Assembly: GCA_003140095.1 (NCBI GenBank)
Contig: PLIU01000506.1
Location: forward strand, 1-57,672
Direction: 5' to 3'
Length of the DNA stretch: 57,672 bases
Source: Verrucomicrobiales bacterium
Lineage (GTDB): Bacteria > Verrucomicrobiota > Verrucomicrobiia > Limisphaerales > Palsa-1400
This document shows, in pieces, positions 18,186 to 26,536 of the stretch. The notes under the pieces are model-generated. The model did no database searches. It worked only from the letters and a program-made list of their open reading frames with translations, and had not been told where the DNA came from. How positions within the stretch are numbered: position 1 is the stretch's first letter; each line of letters starts with the position of its first letter. A program made the translations under genes and the position numbers.

Positions 18186-19823
18186 CTAATCTTCATCCGT
18201 TTTTCTCATCGGCACCAAGTCGAATTGGCTGCGGTTGAATGAGTAGCCATAGAGAACCAACGCCAGAATGGAAGCTGCGGCCGTAAGCAATCCCGCCAGC
18301 GCCACGACCCACCATTTCGCCGCCATGAAAAAAGTGACGCCGGTCCCCAACATGACCAATATCAGGACAAAGCCGCGCCAGGCGAAACTGCTCTTTTGGG
18401 CGTCGTTGGTCCTGGGAGAAAACGCCGCGATCACCAACAAGGGCTGGACCATCAACGCCACGGCGCTCCATTTCAATGCGTTCTCAATCGCCACGAAATG
18501 AATTCCAGCCGACGCCGCGTAAAGAATCAGGAGACAGAACACCACGACAAAAGTGCTGGCGATGTTGATCTTCAAAACGACGCGCGCCAATTCCCAAAAC
18601 TCAATGGGATAATTGGCGTAATACGGACTGCGCAAACCGCTCCCTGGCGGCAGATCGAAGCCGCGCGCGGTTCTGACGATGGCGGTCACACCCATCAACC
18701 CCCACAGCGGCAAAAACACCTCCGCTTTCGGAAGCCAGCCGTGTCGAAAGAGCCAAGGCACGGGCAATGCCAGCAAAAGAAACGGCGCCAGGCGTCTGAG
18801 ATGAAAGGTCCAGCCCGGATTAGCGGCCAGCATGAACTCCGCAACGGTGCGGTCGCGGCCGTTGAGCAGACGTGAAAAGAGTCGTTCCAGCGAACCCGCG
18901 TTTTGCCAATCGAATCCGGCCAGGAATTGGCGGCGTTGAATCGCGGCCCGAGCCTCGTCCGGACTCTTTGCCAGGCGCTCGCCAAATTCCAGCAGTTCCG
19001 GGATGCGCCCATCGCTGGTGTGTCTCGGCTCGCTCAAAAGGAAGGCCCGGCGCACGCGCTGAAATGCAATGGGCGAAAGAGCGAGCACAACCGCGCACAT
19101 CAGCCCCGGCAAGACACGATGAAGAACACCGCTCTCGTCGGAAACTCCCAAGCTCTGGAGAGTCCAGCCCAACGGCGGGACGCACCAGGCGAGGCCGTCC
19201 AGCCACGTGCATACATTTGACAGGTGCAACCCGGCGGAAAGAAGCACCAGGGCGGCCACTTGGAACGGCAACGCCAGCGGAGCAAAGTGATCGGGCCGCG
19301 CGAATGCAACCAGGCAAACAGCCATCGCCACGATAAAAACCCACTGCACCGCGCCAAACGCCAGCCCGCCCGTGATGGCGCGCCAACCGACCCCGGCATG
19401 GACCAGAAGCACGTAATAAGCGACCGCGAAATCAAAGAGCGGCCACCAACTGCCGCGCAGGAATCGCCTCCATTGCACGCGGAAAATGTCGCTTTCCGAT
19501 ATAGGCAGATAATCGAACACGATTAACCCGGGGTCATCATAAAGCCCCGTATAAAAATGACTCGCCTGATAAAACACCGTGCCCAATGTCCACAAGAGGA
19601 TGACCGCCACCACGTATTCCACGGTGATGAGCTTGGAAATGACCGCCAGCATCACCAGAAATCCCATAAACAATAAACGATACACCCAGGGCGGAATGCC
19701 AGGCCTCCCTTTGGCCGCGGCGCGCGCCAGTCGATACTCCTCCCGCAATGATGCCGACGCGAATACTTCAGCCCGCACCCGCTGGCGCGCCGCCTCCTCT
19801 AAAGACCACCGCCGCAAGCTCAC
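18186..19823 (-). CDS. Large ABC transporter permease-like membrane protein
   Basis: 545 residues starting with GTG at 19823, overlapping the upstream ATPase stop by 4 bp (GTGA). The N-terminus is cytoplasmic and Arg-rich. About 10-12 hydrophobic segments follow (for example LLFMGFLVMLAVISKLI, VVAVILLWTLGTVFY, FLLLALPVPWLF, FVVVFCLLILYAAS, VLILVMLGTGVTFFMAA), in two membrane blocks around a soluble loop near residues 265-330. The short charged C-terminus ends RKTDED. No family was recognised with certainty. The overlap with an ABC ATPase makes it the likely membrane partner of an ABC-2-like exporter. The substrate is unknown. Confidence 0.75.
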   Translation of the reverse strand: MSLRRWSLEEAARQRVRAEVFASASLREEYRLARAAAKGRPGIPPWVYRLLFMGFLVMLAVISKLITVEYVVAVILLWTLGTVFYQASHFYTGLYDDPGLIVFDYLPISESDIFRVQWRRFLRGSWWPLFDFAVAYYVLLVHAGVGWRAITGGLAFGAVQWVFIVAMAVCLVAFARPDHFAPLALPFQVAALVLLSAGLHLSNVCTWLDGLAWCVPPLGWTLQSLGVSDESGVLHRVLPGLMCAVVLALSPIAFQRVRRAFLLSEPRHTSDGRIPELLEFGERLAKSPDEARAAIQRRQFLAGFDWQNAGSLERLFSRLLNGRDRTVAEFMLAANPGWTFHLRRLAPFLLLALPVPWLFRHGWLPKAEVFLPLWGLMGVTAIVRTARGFDLPPGSGLRSPYYANYPIEFWELARVVLKINIASTFVVVFCLLILYAASAGIHFVAIENALKWSAVALMVQPLLVIAAFSPRTNDAQKSSFAWRGFVLILVMLGTGVTFFMAAKWWVVALAGLLTAAASILALVLYGYSFNRSQFDLVPMRKTDED

Positions 19824-20557
19824 GAAACTTCCTCCTCGCGAAGTTGACTGAAAATGTCGTCCAACCCGCTCGTCGCCGCGTGCGGATCTTTGCGCAAATC
19901 TGCCGCGGACTGATAGGCCCGGATAGCTCCGCGATGGATGACGCAGATGCGGTCGGAAAAGCGTTCGGCCGCGTCAAGAATCTGAGTCGTGTAGAGGACC
20001 GTCTGTCCATGGGCTGCGGCCTCGTGTGCCCGGCGTTTGAAGGTATTGATGCCGTTGGGGTCCATGCCGGAGGCGAACGGTTCATCCAGCAGCCACAGCT
20101 TCGGATTCACCGCCAGCAACGCGGCCAGCGCCGCCTTGTAACGCTGCCCGCGCGACAGCGTGGCCAGCGGCACCTCGGCCAGCGGCAAGAGATCCAACTC
20201 GCGCAACAACTCCACCACGCGGTCTTCCACGCCGGGTTGGGCCAGTTCGTAGAGGCGGAGCACCATGCCGATGTGTTGCAAAGGCGTCCATTCCTCGAAG
20301 GTGGCGGGAAAATCCGGCAGAAACATAAATTGCCGGCGCAAATCCATCCGTCCGCGCAGGAACACTTCCCCGTCATAAACGATCCGTCCTTTATCCGGCA
20401 CAGCCGTTCCGGCCAGGCAGCGGAGCAGAGTTGTTTTGCCCGCGCCATTCAGCCCCAGCAGCGCCACCACCTGCCCCGATTCAATCGTCAAGGAAACCTC
20501 GTCCAGCGCCCGGCGCGCTTTGAACTGTTTCACCACTCCTTGCAATTCGATTTTCAT
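19820..20557 (-). CDS. ABC transporter ATP-binding protein
   Basis: 245 residues with a complete nucleotide-binding domain: Walker A GLNGAGKTTLLR (about 35-46), Q-loop region FMFLPDFPATF, signature TLSRGQRYKAAL (a variant with SRGQ in place of SGGQ), Walker B LWLLDEPFASGMDP, and the switch region TTQILDAAERF, where the usual His after the D-loop is replaced by TTQ. The overlapping downstream gene encodes its probable permease. Short length and an ABC-2-like signature suggest an exporter. It is the first gene of a minus-strand group followed by the OLD-like ATPase. Confidence 0.88.
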   Translation of the reverse strand: MKIELQGVVKQFKARRALDEVSLTIESGQVVALLGLNGAGKTTLLRCLAGTAVPDKGRIVYDGEVFLRGRMDLRRQFMFLPDFPATFEEWTPLQHIGMVLRLYELAQPGVEDRVVELLRELDLLPLAEVPLATLSRGQRYKAALAALLAVNPKLWLLDEPFASGMDPNGINTFKRRAHEAAAHGQTVLYTTQILDAAERFSDRICVIHRGAIRAYQSAADLRKDPHAATSGLDDIFSQLREEEVS

Positions 20558-20592
20558 AAATTCGACAAAATTGAGCTTAACCTAAGCACATC

Positions 20593-20605
20593 GCTAATGA
20601 TTAGC
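20593..20605. promoter_or_regulatory. Palindromic operator candidate upstream of the ABC operon
   Basis: GCTAATgATTAGC is a 13-bp perfect palindrome centred 42 bp upstream of the ATPase ATG (20557). A second small inverted repeat (GCTTA-ACC-TAAGC) lies between it and the gene. The position fits a repressor site, but no regulator gene is adjacent. Confidence 0.35.
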
Positions 20606-20637
20606 ATGTCTTATTCTTAAGCCCGGCTCAAACCTCT

Positions 20638-20935
20638 TTCTGGTTTGACTGGGTTTGACTGGTTTGACTGGGTTTGACCGGCCTGCACATTCCCCTGGCT
20701 CTTTTTGGCCACCGGCAGGCCCATTTTCGGCCACGGCAGGTTTGATTCGGTTTGATTCGGTTCGATTCGGTTTGATTTGGTTTGACTGGGTTTGACCGGC
20801 CTGCATTCCCGTGGCTCTTTTTGGCCACCGGCAGGCCCCCCATTTTCGGCCACGGCAGGTTTGATTCGGTTTGATTTGGTCTGAACCGCCTTGATTGAGG
20901 CCTGCTCTGGTTTGACTGAGTTTGACCGGGATTGA
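20638..20935. repeat. Compound minisatellite (about 11-bp units inside a 118-bp higher-order repeat)
   Basis: Tandem units of GGTTTGA(C/T)T(G/C)G type repeat at both ends and in the middle. A 118-bp higher-order unit occurs twice (about 20670-20787 and 20788-20905), each containing GACCGGCCTGCA, GGCTCTTTTTGGCCACC, GGCAGGCCC and TTCGGCCACGGCAGG. GGCCTGC and GCAGGCC within a unit can pair as a hairpin. Minus-strand frames are open only because the repeat lacks stops; the peptide (QTESNRI / PVKPSQT) is a repeat artefact. Confidence 0.8.
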
Positions 20936-21409
20936 CTGACCGGGTCATTCGCTCCCATAATGCGTGAAAACCACGCAATTCGCCGCGCATACGCGGCTCC
21001 GATTAAAGCACGTGCTTTGATGAACATACTTCGGCAACTCAGATCCAATCCAAGTCCAATCGCCGGGAACCGGTCCTGCGGCATCCCGGGCGAGGCTGGA
21101 TTCGCGACTGCAAATTTTCAAAGAACTGGCGCATAAGCGCCGCACACTTGGCACATTACCACGTTATGGATGGAATGCAAAACGCATGTTGGCACCCAAA
21201 TCCTTAGGCTCCGAATTTCACGGCTTGGGGAGCACACGCGCCTCGCGTGTGGCGGTCGGCGCCCCCGCCGACCGCTTAGGCCTGCTTTCAACGCCGGGCC
21301 CAACCCAGCCGACCTCAAGTCACGAAGGGACGGCTGATGTCATGGCCCTTGGCATCGGGGATTGTCAGCAGTGGCCCCTTGGGGCTAAAGTGGCTGGCGT
21401 TCGCCCGGC
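20936..21409. other. Non-coding stretch before the RCC1 array
   Basis: No convincing gene. It contains CCGCGCATACGCGG, a perfect palindrome AAAGCACGTGCTTT (21005-21018), an ACACGCG-CCT-CGCGTGT hairpin near 21235, and the reverse copy (21288-21337) of the repeat at 16078. A 38-codon frame begins with the ATG at 21021, but nothing supports it as a gene. Confidence 0.5.
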
Positions 21410-22726
21410 ATGAGAAAATGGCTCACACGATGCGCGGTCGCGGCAGCCTTGATTGGAACCGTGCTGCTGGCAGTCTTGCATCAACTCCAAACACCGCCCA
21501 ATTCTGTGGGGCGAGCGTTGCCGCAGGGCAAAGTGAAACCGCAATTGGTCAGCGAAGAGGATACGGCTGTGCTCCTTGCACCTGACGGCTCGCTTTGGGC
21601 TTGGGGCGGAACAGGCGATGGTCTTCTGGGCGTTTTTCCGCAGCCAGAGATTTTGGAGGTTCCACGGCGAATCGGGTCAGACTCGGATTGGTCACAGGTA
21701 AGTGCCGCCTTGCAGCATACGGTTGCTCTGAAGTGCGACGGCAGTCTCTGGGCCTGGGGCACGAACCGATTTGGCGAGGCTGGCCAGGGAAATCTGACCA
21801 AGCGGAATTACGCGACACCAACGCGCATCGGCTCGGAAACCAACTGGACTCAGATTTGCTCTGGCTTTAACCACAACCTTGCGTTGAAAAATGACGGCTC
21901 TGCATGGGCGTGGGGCCTTAATACAGACGGTGTGCTGGGAACCGGTACGACAAATGATTCTCCTGCGCCCGCAATGGTTGGAACAAACCGGGATTGGCGG
22001 ATGATCGCAGCAGAAGACTTCGCGAACTTTGCGCTCAAGAGCAATGGCACTCTTTGGGAGTGGGGATATTGCAGGAGTCGCAACAGCAACGATTTGGTGC
22101 CAAAGCCAATCGGGTATGACACGAATTGGGCGTTCATTTCGGCGAGCGGATACGCAATGGTTGCGCTCAAAAACGACGGAACCGTTTGGGTCGGAAGCGG
22201 AAACGCTTCCTCCGCCTCGGCTTGGAATTCCTCCTTCGTTATGAACATGACGCAGATTGGTCGCGATAAAGATTGGACGGAGGTCTGCACCGGGGATTGT
22301 TCATTCTTTGGCCGCAAGAAAGACGGCAGTTGGTGGGGCTGGGGAAACAATGATTGGCGACAACTTGGCGTCGGCACAAATGCGGAAGTCGCCGCACCGC
22401 AACGTGTACGCTTCAATTTCGAGGCTTGGGCTTTCGCGCCTGGAGTGGGTAACACCCTCGTGTTGGGCAAGGATGGCAAGTTGTGGACTTGGGGCTATCG
22501 TCTTGGAGTGAAACCCAGCGCGGCGCGGCAGAGATTCGAGGCGTTCGTTGCCCCGGCGGTGAAGCGCTTCCCGTCCCTTGGCTTCCTGGTCAAATCGGAC
22601 ATCGACTCTCCGCCGCACCTGCTGTGGGAGCTTCCGCCGGAAGTGCGCCGCTCGCTTGGAACCGGGCCAATTAGCCTTACGAATCATTTGACCTCCGGCC
22701 ATCCAGCCGCTGCCTCCCATGAATAA
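21410..22726 (+). CDS. Membrane-anchored RCC1-type seven-bladed propeller protein, copy 1
   Basis: 438 residues. After MRKWLTRC comes one hydrophobic segment (AVAAALIGTVLLAVLH) acting as a signal-anchor, so the rest is probably periplasmic or surface-exposed. Seven DG..W.WG-type blade motifs are visible: PDGSLWAWGG, CDGSLWAWGT, NDGSAWAWGL, SNGTLWEWGY, NDGTVWVGSG, KDGSWWGWGN and KDGKLWTWGY. This is the full count for an RCC1 propeller. The last 60 residues (FEAFVAPAVKRFPSLGFLVKSDID..PHLLWELPPEVRR) are shared by every array member. RCC1 folds mediate protein or nucleotide-exchange contacts; here the partner is unknown. Its end reads CCCATGAATAAC, the same motif that starts a further copy in the downstream genes. 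Confidence 0.88.
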   Translation: MRKWLTRCAVAAALIGTVLLAVLHQLQTPPNSVGRALPQGKVKPQLVSEEDTAVLLAPDGSLWAWGGTGDGLLGVFPQPEILEVPRRIGSDSDWSQVSAALQHTVALKCDGSLWAWGTNRFGEAGQGNLTKRNYATPTRIGSETNWTQICSGFNHNLALKNDGSAWAWGLNTDGVLGTGTTNDSPAPAMVGTNRDWRMIAAEDFANFALKSNGTLWEWGYCRSRNSNDLVPKPIGYDTNWAFISASGYAMVALKNDGTVWVGSGNASSASAWNSSFVMNMTQIGRDKDWTEVCTGDCSFFGRKKDGSWWGWGNNDWRQLGVGTNAEVAAPQRVRFNFEAWAFAPGVGNTLVLGKDGKLWTWGYRLGVKPSAARQRFEAFVAPAVKRFPSLGFLVKSDIDSPPHLLWELPPEVRRSLGTGPISLTNHLTSGHPAAASHE

Positions 22727-23074
22727 CCCTCAAGTCAGCCGTTACAATTATACGTAGCGACAGCAATGAGTTCGCTTTCCGGGTCGGGCGAACCAGCCAG
22801 CAACGGGCGGTTGTAGGCCGCGTGCCCTCACGCGGCTGAGGTCACATGCGATCGTAAATCTTGACAGGATGAACAGGATTTACAGGATAAAATCTTGTCG
22901 CTCACCGTTTCCGAATCCTGTTCATCCTGTTCATCCTGTCAAAAATGCTGCTAAGAAAACAAAACTTTGTGGGATAGTAGTACGGATTTCACGGCTTGGA
23001 AAGCCGCCCTTTCTTATCCGTGTCATCCGTGGTTGTATAACTTCGTTTACGGTTTGTAGAATAAATCACCTGGC
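22727..23074. repeat. Inter-copy spacer with dispersed inverted repeats
   Basis: No gene. It holds a GCCGCGTG-CCCT-CACGCGGC hairpin (22817-22836). An inverted pair built on the GATGAACAGGAT word follows: left arm at 22861-22888 (TTGACAGGATGAACAGGAT), right arm at about 22914-22941 (ATCCTGTTCATCCTGTC). Then come ATCCGTG words around 22983-23034. These word families occur as intergenic repeats in many environmental bacteria. The first 120 bp (22730-22850) is duplicated at 23440-23560. Confidence 0.7.
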
Positions 23075-23438
23075 ATGAGAAAATGGCTCACACGATGTGG
23101 CGTGGCGGCAGTTTTGATTACTATCGTCCTGTTGGCGCTCACGCCCGAACGCCATCCGCCCGGTGTTTGGGTGGGCAAACCGTTGCCGCCGGGCAAGGTG
23201 AAGCCGCAGTTGGCCAATTCTTGGTCTTACCCACCACAACGCGTCCCTTTCCATTTCGATAGCTCCAGCCGTCAAACGCTTCCCATCCCTCGGCTTCCTG
23301 ATCAAATCCGACATTGACTGTACTCCTCACCTCCTGTGGGAGCTTCCGCCGGAAGTGCGCCGCGCCCTTGGACCCGGGCCAAAAATCTCCACGAATAATT
23401 CAACCTCCGGCCATCCAGCCGATGCCACCCATCAATAA
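23075..23438 (+). pseudogene. Collapsed RCC1-propeller gene, copy 2
   Basis: The first 49 codons match the other copies (MRKWLTRCGVAAVLITIVLL, then GKPLPPGKVKPQL). The text then jumps to the PQRVPFHFD segment that normally follows blade six, and jumps again in another frame to the C-terminal block (VKRFPSLGFLIKSDID, HLLWELPPEVRRALG). All seven blade motifs are gone, so about 1 kb was lost through at least two deletions. An 80-codon frame remains from the ATG at 23075 to 23317, but it cannot form a propeller. The 3' flank matches copy 1, which suggests it arose by duplication of that gene. Confidence 0.85.
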
Positions 23439-23901
23439 ACCTGAATTCAGCAGTTGCGATTATAGGCAGCGACAGAATTGAGTTCGCCTGCCGGGTCAGG
23501 CGAACCAGCCTGCAACGGGCGGTTGTAGGCCGCGTGCCCTCACGCGGCGGGGGGCCATGCGCGATTAATTGATCGTAGTACAAGGCGCACATAGATAAGA
23601 ATTTATAGATTGCTTGATCGAGCATTTTGTTCCAGCACCGGTTCAATGAACGCAGCAGTCGCCAACCTCTGAACCTGTTTTCTTTGTGGTGCAACATCCC
23701 GAATTCGCTCATTTCTGAGAAAACTTTTTCACCACGAAGGGCGCGAAGGACACGAAGTTTTGAAAAAGACCATATGGATGGTTCTTCTTCGTGCTCTTCG
23801 TGTCCTTCGTGGTGAGAATTGGCTTGCGGCTCGTCTGCGTTGTGCTCTTTGTCTTCTTTTGTGGCCACTGCAAATGCTTTTTGTAGGTTAAATCACCCGG
23901 C
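23439..23901. repeat. Spacer with a duplicated flank and CACGAAGG inverted repeat
   Basis: No gene. 23440-23560 repeats the 3' flank of copy 1, including the GCCGCGTG-CCCT-CACGCGGC hairpin (23529-23548). Further on, TCACCACGAAGG...GAAGGACACGAAG (23729-23757) faces its near-complement CTTCGTG...CCTTCGTGGTGA (23787-23815) across about 29 nt. The last 15 bp (AAATCACCCGGC) is a degenerate form of the MNKSPG leader seen in copies 4-6. Confidence 0.7.
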
Positions 23902-25161
23902 ATGAGAAAATGGCTCACACGCTGCGCGGTGGCGGCAGGCTTGATTCTGTTGGTGCTGCTGCTCGCGGTGCATCAACTTAATGGGCCTGGAATTTGGAAC
24001 GGCCATCCATTGCCGCCGGGCAAAGTGAAGCCACAGTTGGTTAATGATCGGTTGTGCGCGATCCTCCTGGCTCCGGACGGTTCGCTTTGGGCTTGGGGTG
24101 GAACGCCGCAATGGAACTTTCCCGTAAGCTCGCGCCCGCAAGATGTTACCTTCTCGGAGGTGCCGCGACGCATCGGGTCAGATTCGAATTGGAGGCAAGT
24201 GGCTTTTTGCCAGGACCTCACACTTGCTCTGAAGGACGACGGCAGTCTGTGGGCTTGGCACTTTAACCAACTGTACGGCGCTCCAACCCGGATCGGCACG
24301 GAAACTAACTGGAGCCAACTCTGCGCCGCCGATGGGAACAATTTGGCGTTGAAAAATGACGGTTCACTTTGGACCTGGCCATCGGATAGCTCGGCTCCGG
24401 CCATGGTCGGCACAGACCGGGATTGGCGGACGATCGCAGTGGTTGGCGCCGCCAGCCTCGCCCTCAAGAGCTATGGCACACTCTGGGGCTGGGGAAGGTT
24501 CGATGGCAGCAATTATCGGGTTCCCCGGCCAATCGCGGCAGGCACTAATTGGCTGGCCATCTCGGCCAACGGCTCCTTCATACTTGCCCTCAAAACCGAT
24601 GGAACACTTTGGACGAGCGGCAGTAACGTTTCTCGTGTTCCTTCACTCCCGTTTACCGGTCTAAGCACAAACTTCATCCAACTCGGACCGGACAAGGATT
24701 GGGCCGAGATCTTTGCCGGGGAAGATTGCTCCTTCTTTGCGCTGAAGAAAGACGGCAGTTGGTGGGGTTGCGGGCAGAACCTCTTCGGGCAACTCGGCCT
24801 GGGCACAAATATCACGGCCGTGGCCTCACCGCAACGCCTGCCCTTCGAACTCAATCCTTGGGCCTTCGCGCCGGGAGTGCAAGCCACCCTTTGTTTGGGT
24901 AAGGATGGCAAGTTGTGGACTTGGGGCAAGCGCTTGGGCTTGGGCCAACCGAGCGCGAAGCGGCTGAGATTCGAGGCGTTCGTCGCCCCGGCGGTCAATC
25001 GCTTCCCGACCCTAGGCTTCCTGATCAAATCGGACATCGACTATGCGCCGCACCTGCTGTGGGAACTTCCGCCGGAAGTACGCCGCGCGCTTGGAACCGG
25101 GTCAAAAGACTCCACGAATATTTCGACCACCGCCCATCCAGCAGGTGCCTCCCATGAATAA
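23902..25161 (+). CDS. Membrane-anchored RCC1-type propeller protein, copy 3
   Basis: 419 residues, the shortest intact member. MRKWLTRC is followed by a hydrophobic anchor (GLILLVLLLAVHQ). The seven blade motifs are PDGSLWAWGG, DDGSLWAWHF, NDGSLWTWPS, SYGTLWGWGR, TDGTLWTSGS, KDGSWWGCGQ and KDGKLWTWGK. Blades two and three have lost the glycine after Trp and the usual loop insertion, which accounts for the shorter length. The C-terminal block LRFEAFVAPAVNRFPTLGFLIKSDID is conserved. The stop sits inside ATGAATAA, whose ATG is the start of copy 4, giving an 8-bp overlap. Confidence 0.88.
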   Translation: MRKWLTRCAVAAGLILLVLLLAVHQLNGPGIWNGHPLPPGKVKPQLVNDRLCAILLAPDGSLWAWGGTPQWNFPVSSRPQDVTFSEVPRRIGSDSNWRQVAFCQDLTLALKDDGSLWAWHFNQLYGAPTRIGTETNWSQLCAADGNNLALKNDGSLWTWPSDSSAPAMVGTDRDWRTIAVVGAASLALKSYGTLWGWGRFDGSNYRVPRPIAAGTNWLAISANGSFILALKTDGTLWTSGSNVSRVPSLPFTGLSTNFIQLGPDKDWAEIFAGEDCSFFALKKDGSWWGCGQNLFGQLGLGTNITAVASPQRLPFELNPWAFAPGVQATLCLGKDGKLWTWGKRLGLGQPSAKRLRFEAFVAPAVNRFPTLGFLIKSDIDYAPHLLWELPPEVRRALGTGSKDSTNISTTAHPAGASHE

Positions 25162-26536
25162 ATCGCCCGGCATTAAAAAATGGCGCACACGATGCGCAAT
25201 TGCGGCGGCCTTGATTCTTATCGTGCTGCTGGTGTTCGAGCATCAACTCCATGCACCCGGCATTCGGATGGGCAAACCGTTGCCTCAAGGCAAAGTGCGG
25301 CCGCAATTAGTCAACGCTGGAGATATCGCTTTGCTTCTGGCTCCCGATGGGTCGCTCTGGGCTTGGGGCGGAACGCAATCCAAACTGGCTTGGAACGGAA
25401 CGGGCTCAAGACTTATGGGCGTGTTCCCTCAGCCATCTATCTCGGAGGTTCCTCTCCGCGTCGGCGCAGACTCGGATTGGACCCAGGTAGCTTCAGGCGG
25501 CTCATATACGGTGGCGCTTAAAAGCGATGGCAGCCTTTGGGCCTGGGGTTGGAACGGCGAAGGAGAAGTTGGCCAGGCGAACCTCACCAATCACTACGGC
25601 GCTCCAACTCGTATCGGCAGGGAAACCAACTGGACCCAGATTTGCGCCGGCGTTGCTCACACGGTGGCCTTAAAAATTGACGGTTCGCTCTGGGCCTGGG
25701 GCTTCAATAACCGCGGCCAATTAGGAGACGGCACGACCAACAACATTTCCGTTCCGAGTATGATCGGCGTAGATCGGGATTGGCAAGCGATCGCGGCGCA
25801 CGTTAACAACACCTTGGCCCTCAAGAGAAACGGCACCATCTGGCGCTGGGGGTCACAAAGCAACAGTGGCAATGAATTATTGACGCCAACACAAATGGAA
25901 CCTGGCACGAATTGGCAGGCCATTTCAGCCTACGATTTTAACCTGCTGGCGCTCAAAACCGATGGAACGCTTTGGCTAAGCAGTATGCTCGTTGGTGCAG
26001 GGGTTTACATTAACGCCGCTTCGGCGTTCGCCTCCGGTCACACTGATAACTTCACCCAGGTCGGACGCGATCAGGATTGGATTGAAATTCATGCCGGTTG
26101 GATTTCGTTCTTTGCCCGCAAGAATGATGGCAGTTGGTGGGGCTGCGGCCTGAATTACGAGGGACAGCTTGGCTTGGGCACGCATGTTTTGTGTGCGCCC
26201 TCCCCCCGGCGCCTGCCATTCAGCTTCGAGCCTTGGGTCTTCGCGCCGGGACAAGGCACCACTCTGTTGTTGGGCCTTGATGGCAAATTGTGGACTTGGG
26301 GAAGGCGGCTGGGGCTAAGCGGACCGAGCGCGACGCGGCAGAAATTCGAGGCGTTCTTGGCCCCGGCGGTCAAGCGGTTCCCCGCATTTCGCTTCCTGAT
26401 CAAATCGGACATTGACCAAACGCCGCACCTCCTATGGGAGCTTCCGCCGGAAGTGCGCCGTTCGCTCGGAACCGGGCCGAATGGCTCCACGAATGATCCG
26501 ACCACCGCCCATCCAGCAGGTCCCTCCCATGAATAA
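25154..26536 (+). CDS. Membrane-anchored RCC1-type propeller protein, copy 4
   Basis: 460 residues from ATG 25154 (MNKSPGIKKWRTRC). The methionine that starts copies 1-3 is Ile (ATT) here, which forces use of the upstream ATG overlapping the copy 3 stop. Anchor: ALILIVLLVFEHQ. Seven blades: PDGSLWAWGG, SDGSLWAWGWNGEGEVG, IDGSLWAWGFNNRGQLG, RNGTIWRWGS, TDGTLWLSSM, NDGSWWGCGLNYEGQLG and LDGKLWTWGR. This copy keeps the most canonical RCC1 loops (GWNGEGEVGQ, NNRGQLGDGT). Its stop overlaps the start of copy 5 in the same 8-bp motif. It is probably co-translated with its neighbours. Confidence 0.88.
   Translation: MNKSPGIKKWRTRCAIAAALILIVLLVFEHQLHAPGIRMGKPLPQGKVRPQLVNAGDIALLLAPDGSLWAWGGTQSKLAWNGTGSRLMGVFPQPSISEVPLRVGADSDWTQVASGGSYTVALKSDGSLWAWGWNGEGEVGQANLTNHYGAPTRIGRETNWTQICAGVAHTVALKIDGSLWAWGFNNRGQLGDGTTNNISVPSMIGVDRDWQAIAAHVNNTLALKRNGTIWRWGSQSNSGNELLTPTQMEPGTNWQAISAYDFNLLALKTDGTLWLSSMLVGAGVYINAASAFASGHTDNFTQVGRDQDWIEIHAGWISFFARKNDGSWWGCGLNYEGQLGLGTHVLCAPSPRRLPFSFEPWVFAPGQGTTLLLGLDGKLWTWGRRLGLSGPSATRQKFEAFLAPAVKRFPAFRFLIKSDIDQTPHLLWELPPEVRRSLGTGPNGSTNDPTTAHPAGPSHE

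Noticed and set aside
16305-20557. Gabija-like or other complete defence island
   Set aside because: There is only an OLD-like ATPase with poor Toprim residues. There is no helicase, restriction enzyme or reverse transcriptase alongside.
20638-20935. CRISPR array
   Set aside because: Units are directly adjacent, with no unique spacers of constant length and no cas genes nearby.
20617-21084. 155-codon minus-strand frame over the minisatellite
   Set aside because: It stays open in more than one frame because the repeat contains no stops. The peptide is a simple QTESN/PVKPSQT repeat with no start context.
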